From: Saprospiraceae bacterium
GTDB lineage: Bacteria; Bacteroidota; Bacteroidia; Chitinophagales; Saprospiraceae
Direction of reading: 5' to 3'
DNA length: 11,342 bases
Assembly: GCA_020630045.1 (NCBI GenBank)
Contig: JAHDCE010000037.1
Coordinates: 300 to 11,641, forward strand
A program made the position numbers and the translations under genes. Shown here one piece after another: positions 6,406 to 11,342 of the stretch (the stretch's first letter is position 1; each line of letters opens with the position of its first letter). The notes under the pieces are model-generated. The model had not been told where the DNA came from. It saw nothing but the letters and a program-made list of their open reading frames with translations, and did no database searches.

Positions 6406-7428
6406 ATGGAGGAAGCCTTATTCAAAATCAGGGAAAACGGCAAATTCGGGTTCATCAATACTAAGGGGGAGGTGGTCATTGAACCACAGTATATCAATGC
6501 AGAAGAATTCTACAACGGTTTTTCAAGGGTATTGCTCAATAACAAACCTGTCCATCTCGATTCCTTAGGACGGCTGTTAATGAAGTATGTCTTCAACTAC
6601 GCCGGCCTCTTTGAAGAGAAGCTGGCTCGTGTACAAAGGGTCAGGAAGTGGGGCTTTATTAATACCAGAGGCAACCTCCATATAGAAACCCAATTTCAAG
6701 ATGCAGATGACTTTAGCGAAGGGAAAGCCGCTGTCAAGGAAGATGGATACTGGGGCTATATCGACAAGGACGGTACACCTGTCATTTCTCTAGATTTTCA
6801 TGAAGCCGGTTCTTTCAAAAACGGACTCGCTCCTGCCGCTGCGGAAGAAAACCTCTGGGGAATTATTGACGATGAAGGCGATTGGGTCTTTGAACCGTCC
6901 CTAGAACGCATTTATTCCTTTCAAGAAAATATCGCCGTCTACACCTCCGGTGAAAACTGGGGATTATTAGATATCGACGGAGACATTTTGACAGACCCCC
7001 AATTCGAGTTCATTGACGGACACAACGAAGGTCGTTTCTATGATGGTCTTGCGATTATTATCCAAGATGAAAAATATGGTGTTTTAGATACTTCAGGCGA
7101 AATAATCGTCGCTCCAAAATTGGATTTTATCGCAGATTACTCTGAAGGGAGAGCCTTGGTTGAACACAAAGGAAAATTCGGCTTTATCAATCGAAACGGT
7201 CAAGTGGCCGTGCCTCCTACTTATATTGATGCAGGGGGATTTTCAGAAGGATTAGCTCCTGTTTGTATCAAGGGAAAATGGGGTTTCATCAACAATCGAA
7301 ATGAAATGGTCATTGACGCGAAATTCGATATCGTGGAATCATTCAAAAACGGATTGGCGAAAGCCGTCTTGAATAAACAATGGCAATATATCGACTGGCA
7401 TGGTAAAGCCGTCTGGAAAGAATCATAA
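6406..7428 (+). CDS. WG-repeat protein, about ten units
   Basis: Encodes 340 residues made almost entirely of WG (KWGFIN-type) beta repeats. Unit starts are visible at about residues 12, 46, 80, 114, 149, 184, 222, 256, 290 and 324, a period of about 34-35. Typical cores are GKFGFINTKGEVVIEPQY, RKWGFINTRG, GYWGYIDKDG, GKFGFINRNG and GKWGFINNRN. The second (PVHLDSLGRLL) and last (KQWQYIDWHG) are degenerate. Each unit also carries the 'F..GLA.V' segment. No signal peptide or transmembrane segment is seen, so the protein is likely cytoplasmic. WG repeats probably serve protein or ligand binding; no enzymatic motif is present. ATG at 6406 is preceded by AGCAGGG, a passable ribosome site. The stop is 17 bp before the Lrp-type regulator, suggesting one transcript with it and mnmD. 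The 86-bp gap before it has only a weak AT-rich inverted repeat. Confidence 0.88.
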   Translation: MEEALFKIRENGKFGFINTKGEVVIEPQYINAEEFYNGFSRVLLNNKPVHLDSLGRLLMKYVFNYAGLFEEKLARVQRVRKWGFINTRGNLHIETQFQDADDFSEGKAAVKEDGYWGYIDKDGTPVISLDFHEAGSFKNGLAPAAAEENLWGIIDDEGDWVFEPSLERIYSFQENIAVYTSGENWGLLDIDGDILTDPQFEFIDGHNEGRFYDGLAIIIQDEKYGVLDTSGEIIVAPKLDFIADYSEGRALVEHKGKFGFINRNGQVAVPPTYIDAGGFSEGLAPVCIKGKWGFINNRNEMVIDAKFDIVESFKNGLAKAVLNKQWQYIDWHGKAVWKES

Positions 7429-7445
7429 CCCAACAACTCAATGGT

Positions 7446-7919
7446 ATGGCAAAAAAAGCTGAACTAGACGAAATTGACCACAAGATTTTATCCATCCTTA
7501 TGGAGAATTCTGATACGCCCTATACGGAAATAGCCAAAAGGATTCATGTGTCCAGTGGTACCGTCCATGTCAGAATGGGGAAACTCAAGGAAATGGGAAT
7601 TGTGAACGGTGCGAATCTCAAGGTCAGCTACAAAAATATGGGATATGACATTTGTGCATTCCTAGGAGTCTATCTCGACAAAAGCTCCTTGTACGAAGAA
7701 GTCGCCGCCCAACTCGAAGACATCCCTGAAATTGTAGGGGCACATTATACGACGGGGCTCTACAATATTTTTGTCAAAATAATTTGTAAAGACACGGATC
7801 ATCTCAGGGAAGTCCTTCAAGATAAATTTCAAAAAATCAGGGGAATCCAAAGAACGGAAACCTTTATTTCCTTAGAAGAAAGCATCAATCGGCCTATTAG
7901 GCTATTGAAAGAAGATTAG
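7446..7919 (+). CDS. Lrp/AsnC family transcriptional regulator
   Basis: Encodes 157 residues, the normal family length. The N-terminal winged helix-turn-helix spans about 8-53: LDEIDHKILSILMENSDTPYTEIAKRIHVSSGTVHVRMGKLKEMGIV. The C-terminal RAM/ligand-binding domain spans about 66-147, including the turn IVGAHYTTGLYNIFVKIICKD, where effector amino acids bind in family members, and the closing GIQRTETFISLEE. It is a cytoplasmic DNA-binding protein, likely oligomeric, responding to an amino acid or related metabolite; the effector is unknown. The start is ATG at 7446. An ATG five bases upstream (7441) is in another frame and stops after eight codons. It sits 17 bp after the WG-repeat gene and 8 bp before mnmD, so it is probably in the same operon. 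Confidence 0.93.
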   Translation: MAKKAELDEIDHKILSILMENSDTPYTEIAKRIHVSSGTVHVRMGKLKEMGIVNGANLKVSYKNMGYDICAFLGVYLDKSSLYEEVAAQLEDIPEIVGAHYTTGLYNIFVKIICKDTDHLREVLQDKFQKIRGIQRTETFISLEESINRPIRLLKED

Positions 7920-7927
7920 ACCCTAGT

Positions 7928-8611
7928 ATGCCGCATAAAATCATAGTTACGGGTGACGGCAGTCAAACCTTGGAATCCGAGACGTTCGGTGTGAATTACC
8001 ATTCCAGACACGGAGCGGTTTCAGAAACCAAGCATGTTTTTATTGAAATGGGCATGCGATACAAAGCGGTCGTCAACCATCAATTAAACATATTGGAAAT
8101 CGGACTCGGAACCGGTCTAAATGCTTTTGCGACCTTCTTGGAAACAGAAAAGAGAAACTTGGATATCTCTTATATAGGATTAGAAGCTTTTCCACCAGGA
8201 GACGAACTGATACAGCAACTCGATTACCCGGAAGCATTCGGAGCAGAGGATCAAAAGCAAGCCTTCTTGGAAATCCATCAATCGGATTGGGGGAAAACCA
8301 TAAGGTTGGGCGACGGTTTTTTATTCGAAAAAAGACAGGAAAAATTCGAAGAAGCGGATTTGGAATCCAATCACTTTGATGTCATTTACTATGATGCTTT
8401 CGCTCCCACTTCCCAGCCTCATTTATGGGAGGAACCCATACTTCGGAAAATGTTCGACTCCCTTAAAGAAGAAGGGGTATTGGTCACCTATTGTGCCAAG
8501 GGTGTTTTTAAAAGAACACTCAAATCCATTGGCTTCTTGGTCGAAAAACTCCCCGGGCCTCCCGGAAAAAGGGAAATGACAAGAGCCACTAAACCCAAAA
8601 TCGAGTCATAG
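7928..8611 (+). CDS. mnmD: Standalone tRNA (5-methylaminomethyl-2-thiouridine)-methyltransferase, MnmD (DUF752)
   Basis: Encodes 227 residues corresponding to the methyltransferase half of bifunctional MnmC, without the FAD-dependent oxidase half. It uses S-adenosylmethionine to convert nm5(s2)U to mnm5(s2)U at wobble position 34 of certain tRNAs. The S-adenosylmethionine loop ILEIGLGTGLN is at about 55-65. YYDAFAPTSQPHLW (154-167) matches the DGFAP..P.MW motif of MnmC, with D156 as the equivalent acidic residue. TYCAKGVFKRTLKSIGFLVEKLPGPPGKREMTRA (about 187-220) is the family's C-terminal signature. Lacking the oxidase domain, it should act on nm5U made directly by the MnmE/MnmG ammonium route, as proposed for other DUF752-only bacteria. 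The start at 7928 is 8 bp after the lrp-type gene's stop, so the two are probably translated from one mRNA. Confidence 0.93.
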   Translation: MPHKIIVTGDGSQTLESETFGVNYHSRHGAVSETKHVFIEMGMRYKAVVNHQLNILEIGLGTGLNAFATFLETEKRNLDISYIGLEAFPPGDELIQQLDYPEAFGAEDQKQAFLEIHQSDWGKTIRLGDGFLFEKRQEKFEEADLESNHFDVIYYDAFAPTSQPHLWEEPILRKMFDSLKEEGVLVTYCAKGVFKRTLKSIGFLVEKLPGPPGKREMTRATKPKIES

Positions 8612-8678
8612 TTCTCTCGTTTAACCTCCTATTCACCAAAGGCAAGCCACGAATTTCATTTTCTTAATTATCTTGCGG

Positions 8679-8703
8679 GTTCCAATTCGATTGGGATTGG
8701 AAC
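8679..8703. promoter_or_regulatory. Inverted repeat in the leader of the symporter gene
   Basis: GTTCCAAT (8679-8686) and ATTGGAAC (8696-8703) are perfect 8-bp arms with a 9-nt loop, ending 17 bp before the ATG at 8721. No T-run follows, so it is not a standard terminator for mnmD. A leader hairpin or an operator for the symporter are the options. The rest of the 109-bp gap shows no recognised promoter. Confidence 0.4.
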
Positions 8704-8720
8704 TTAACAAACTCCTAGTT

Positions 8721-10031
8721 ATGAAAATAGCATTGCACTGGCAAATCCTCATCGGGATGGTTCTTGGTATCCTTTTCGGAATATTAATGTCCGGCGGGGA
8801 ATGGACGAAACAAATCGTTCAGGATTGGGTGGCCCCTTTCGGAAAAATATTCGTCAGCCTTTTAAAGATGATCGCCATTCCATTGATTTTGGTTTCCTTG
8901 GTCAAAGGGGTTGCGGATCTTCAAGATATTTCTAAGTTTTCCAAAATCGGAGGGCGAACCATCATCATTTATATTATGACGACGCTCATCGCAATCGTCA
9001 TCGGTTTGACATTGGTTAACCTTATTAATCCCGGCGGTGGAATTTCGCAAGAAACAATAGATGTTTTAACTGAAAAATACGCCAACTCGTCCGGCGTCAC
9101 TAAAAAAATAGAAACAGCCGCGAAGGACTCCGGTCCACTTCAATTTCTGGTAGACATCGTTCCTAGCAATATTTTTCAGTCCATGTCGAACAATAAGATG
9201 ATGTTGCAAGTCATCTTTTTCGCCATCCTTTTCGGAATCGGACTCCTATTGATCGACCCTAAAAAAGCAGCTCCCGTAAAAGCGCTTTTTGACGGACTGA
9301 ACGACGTCGTTTTAAAAATTGTGGATTTGATTATGCTCATCGCTCCATTTGCGGTATTCGCCCTATTGGCGAACGTAATCGTAACTACAAATGATCCGGC
9401 CCTACTCCTCTCCTTGTTATGGTATGCCGGGACAGTCGTACTAGGACTTGTATTAATGGTCGTCGTTTACTTAATCGTCATTAGCCTCTATGTCAAAAGA
9501 AATCCTTTTTCATTCTTAGCACAAATTAGCCCTGCTCAATTATTAGCGTTTTCTACCAGTTCAAGTGCAGCCACTCTACCAGTCACGATGGAAAGAGTTA
9601 CAGAACATGTAGGTGTAGACAAGGAGGTTTCCAGTTTTGTCCTTCCCGTAGGAGCTACCATTAATATGGACGGAACCAGTTTATACCAAGCAGTGGCAGC
9701 AGTATTTATCGCAACTGCCCTCAATCATGACTTGACTTTCGGTGATCAATTGACGATAGTCCTAACCGCTTTATTGGCTTCCATCGGATCAGCGGCCGTA
9801 CCGGGAGCAGGAATGGTCATGCTCGTCATCGTGCTTGAATCCGTAGGCTTCCCTGCCGACAAACTGGCCATCGGTTTGGCATTAATCTTCGCAGTGGATC
9901 GTCCTTTGGATATGTGTCGAACTGTTATAAATGTTACAGGTGACGCTACTGTTGCCACAGTCGTCGGTAAATCCGTAGGAAAGTTAGGTGATCCGCAAGT
10001 TCAAAATTGGGATGACCACTATAAAAAATAA
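8721..10031 (+). CDS. Dicarboxylate/amino acid:cation symporter (DAACS), glutamate/aspartate type
   Basis: The ATG at 8721 gives MKIALHWQILIGMVLGILFG and 436 residues, the standard family length. An in-frame TTG at 8673 would add 16 atypical residues, so it was not used. The inner-membrane elevator-type transporter shows all core motifs: the first hairpin STSSSAATLP (278-287), NMDGT (315-319) for Na+ binding, the second hairpin SIGSAAVPGAG, and the substrate helix DMCRTVINVTGD (397-408). Against the archaeal homologue GltPh, the aspartate (D397), arginine (R400), threonine (T401), asparagine (N404) and aspartate (D408) all align with the substrate- and ion-binding residues. The arginine in that position points to acidic amino acids (glutamate/aspartate) rather than neutral ones, though C4-dicarboxylates cannot be excluded. 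It follows mnmD after 109 bp and likely has its own promoter; an inverted repeat lies just before the start. Confidence 0.93.
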   Translation: MKIALHWQILIGMVLGILFGILMSGGEWTKQIVQDWVAPFGKIFVSLLKMIAIPLILVSLVKGVADLQDISKFSKIGGRTIIIYIMTTLIAIVIGLTLVNLINPGGGISQETIDVLTEKYANSSGVTKKIETAAKDSGPLQFLVDIVPSNIFQSMSNNKMMLQVIFFAILFGIGLLLIDPKKAAPVKALFDGLNDVVLKIVDLIMLIAPFAVFALLANVIVTTNDPALLLSLLWYAGTVVLGLVLMVVVYLIVISLYVKRNPFSFLAQISPAQLLAFSTSSSAATLPVTMERVTEHVGVDKEVSSFVLPVGATINMDGTSLYQAVAAVFIATALNHDLTFGDQLTIVLTALLASIGSAAVPGAGMVMLVIVLESVGFPADKLAIGLALIFAVDRPLDMCRTVINVTGDATVATVVGKSVGKLGDPQVQNWDDHYKK

Positions 10032-10108
10032 TGAAATTTTCAATGGGTGTTCTCAAGGAGCATATCCAATTTTAATTGATTACATCCAAGAACAAATAAA
10101 ACAACAAT

Positions 10109-10639
10109 ATGTCTGATATTCTAGGAATCGGTTCTCGGGTAAAACATCCTGCATATGGAGACGGAGTCGTCGTTAAGGTGGATGTAGCCGCTTACAAAGT
10201 TGCCTTTACACTTTATGGTTTAAAGGACGTTGGAAAAACCTACAATCAATGGGAAGTCATCGAAAAAATCGACCCTCAAGGTGCCGTCACTTTTAGTGAT
10301 GCAGAACGGTCATTGATAAAAATCCTTAGGACATTCAATGGCTTGGAGGATAAAATCGAAATCGGTTCGCGATGGGAAGGTGGTACCATGATTTTAAAAC
10401 CCAAAGACGAAGACCTAAAACCCAAGGAAATCCCATTGGATACTTTCTTTCACAAAATCGTTATGGTCCGTGATCGACTAAGAGTTATGGAACAACGAAT
10501 CAATAGTGACAAAGACTTAAGCGCAGACGCAAAAGTGAACTTGCAACAATACATCACTCGCATTTATGGCAGTCTCACCACATTCAATATCTTGTTTAAA
10601 AACAAGGAAGACAGTTTCAAGGGAGAAGGTGGCAAATAA
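10109..10639 (+). CDS. Conserved small protein with an N-terminal Tudor/SH3-like domain
   Basis: Encodes 176 residues. Residues 6-54, GIGSRVKHPAYGDGVVVKVD...YKVAFTLYGLKDVG...WEVIEKI, have the 'G.RV.HP.FG.G.V..V....V.F...G.K.....' pattern of the Tudor/SH3-like fold found at the C-terminus of UvrD/PcrA helicases and in related RNA-polymerase-binding domains. The remainder (about 60-170) is charged, with two predicted helices, IPLDTFFHKIVMVRDRLRVMEQRINS and KVNLQQYITRIYGSLTTFNILFK, resembling a small helical bundle. No signal peptide is seen, so it is cytoplasmic. I recognise no specific family name. A link to transcription or nucleic acids is inferred only from the Tudor-like part. It is 77 bp after the symporter and 19 bp before the lipoprotein gene, with which it may share a transcript. 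Confidence 0.75.
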   Translation: MSDILGIGSRVKHPAYGDGVVVKVDVAAYKVAFTLYGLKDVGKTYNQWEVIEKIDPQGAVTFSDAERSLIKILRTFNGLEDKIEIGSRWEGGTMILKPKDEDLKPKEIPLDTFFHKIVMVRDRLRVMEQRINSDKDLSADAKVNLQQYITRIYGSLTTFNILFKNKEDSFKGEGGK

Positions 10640-10658
10640 TCAATCAACAAAAGGAATA

Positions 10659-11342
10659 ATGAGGATCAACAAAATCTCTAAATGGGCGTGTTTTACCGCC
10701 TGTCTAATTTTCATTATGAATATCCATTCTTGTATAGAAGTTCCGGATCAATACAAAGGTCCCGTTCCCGGGAAATGGCGGGCAGTACTCAAATTGGACA
10801 ATGTTCCTAATCGACCGGTCAATACTTCAGCAAAACCGGAAGACAATCCGGAATTTGTATTTGAGGAAGTCACTCAAGGAGAACTGCCCTTCAATTTCGA
10901 GGTTGTTTATGAAAATGACAAGGATATCCATATCAATATTATCAATGGTGAAGAGATAATCAAAGTCCCCAAAGAACACATCGAATATGGATGGACACGA
11001 GAAAATGGAGACGATACCATCCGCATTAATTTCCCGCATTATGACTCCTATATCACCGCCGTGTTCGAAGAGGAAGTCATGGAGGGGAAATGGGTTGTAG
11101 AAACCAAGGAAGATTATTTCATCCCTTTCGTTGCCAAACATGGTGAAACCCATCGTTTTTCAACACTTCGAAAAGAGCCATTGATTGATGCGGGAGGAGA
11201 TTGGGCGGTCATGTTCGGGTTGGACTCGGGGTCTCCTTACCCGGCCAAGGGTGAATTCAAGCAAAATGGCAATGATTTTTCAGGTACATTCCTTACGGAA
11301 ACAGGTGACTTCCGATACTTGGACGGTACGATACAAGATAAT
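10659..11342 (+). CDS. Lipoprotein, N-terminal part of a probable TlpA-type thiol-disulfide protein (3' partial)
   Basis: The frame is open from ATG at 10659 (AAAGGA a few bases upstream is a good ribosome site) for 228 codons to the right edge. The N-terminus is a lipoprotein signal: basic MRINKISK, hydrophobic core, and lipobox IHSC with Cys25 as the lipidation site, so the mature protein should be anchored facing the periplasm or outer-membrane side. The visible domain is beta-rich: GKWRAVLKLD, ELPFNFEVVYEN, INIINGEEIIKVPKEHI, DTIRINFPHYDSYITAVFEEEVMEGKW, YFIPFVAKHGETHRF and GEFKQNGNDFSGTFLTETGDFRYLDG. I recall this order as the N-terminal region preceding the thioredoxin domain in TlpA-family lipoproteins of Saprospiraceae. 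The CxxC domain itself would lie beyond the window, so the oxidoreductase role is inferred. The minus-strand open frame inside it is a shadow. Confidence 0.82.
   Translation, partial: MRINKISKWACFTACLIFIMNIHSCIEVPDQYKGPVPGKWRAVLKLDNVPNRPVNTSAKPEDNPEFVFEEVTQGELPFNFEVVYENDKDIHINIINGEEIIKVPKEHIEYGWTRENGDDTIRINFPHYDSYITAVFEEEVMEGKWVVETKEDYFIPFVAKHGETHRFSTLRKEPLIDAGGDWAVMFGLDSGSPYPAKGEFKQNGNDFSGTFLTETGDFRYLDGTIQDN

Noticed and set aside
7441..7467. Eight-codon reading frame starting five bases before the Lrp-type start.
   Set aside because: It has no leader-peptide features such as repeated codons or an attenuator. It is more likely a chance ATG next to the real one.
8673..8720. In-frame TTG start extending the symporter by 16 residues.
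   Set aside because: The extension does not resemble a family N-terminus and overlaps the inverted repeat. ATG at 8721 gives the typical MKIALHWQI start and normal length.
10827..11153. Minus-strand open frame of 108 codons.
   Set aside because: It is antisense to the lipoprotein gene, which has a start, ribosome site, lipobox and recognisable domain pattern on the plus strand.

Overview
The window looks like chromosomal DNA from a Bacteroidota member, most likely a Saprospiria-type bacterium. The signs are a modest GC content (roughly 40% by eye), mostly absent Shine-Dalgarno sites in front of clear starts, TAnnTTTG-type -7 promoter boxes, and families common in that phylum: a WG-repeat protein, a large XRE-like regulator with an uncharacterised C-terminal part, a TlpA-type lipoprotein and a standalone MnmD. 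No tRNA, rRNA, CRISPR array, transposase or phage gene was seen.

Layout. Positions 1-3687 hold three minus-strand genes. In transcription order they are a Tat-exported nitroreductase-like flavoprotein (3687-2554), a five-helix membrane protein with a very basic loop (2303-1539), and a PaaK/F390-synthetase-type adenylate-forming enzyme (1470 to the left edge, 3' end cut). A 170-bp divergent promoter region separates the flavoprotein gene from a plus-strand XRE-like regulator (3858-4856). That region has a good TACATTTG box with a TTTACG-N3-CGTAAA palindrome directly after it, a likely autoregulatory operator. A plus-strand MFS transporter follows (5117-6319). Next comes a tight cluster of a WG-repeat protein (6406-7428), an Lrp/AsnC regulator (7446-7919) and mnmD (7928-8611), which completes mnm5(s2)U34 in tRNA. 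A glutamate/aspartate-type symporter (8721-10031) comes next, then a small Tudor-like protein (10109-10639) and a TlpA-type lipoprotein (10659 to the right edge, 3' end cut).

The most unusual structure is a pair of 165-bp imperfect inverted repeats, 2371-2535 and 4856-5020. They have the same length, similar ends (16- and 17-bp perfect terminal arms) and the same apex: a 7-bp stem closed by TACG on one strand and CGTA on the other, with shared core TAGCTACGGCTA. Their arm sequences differ almost completely, so the fold is preserved while the sequence is not. Each sits directly after a stop codon, in the same orientation relative to the gene before it, and together they bracket the divergent flavoprotein/regulator pair. 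They may be 3'-UTR or terminator-like elements, REP/MITE-like mobile elements, or the ends of a two-gene module.

How the genes may work together is largely inference. The left block (adenylating enzyme, exported flavoprotein, membrane protein, divergent regulator, perhaps the MFS pump) could form a regulated small-molecule activation, reduction or export cassette. The right half looks like ordinary housekeeping and physiology.
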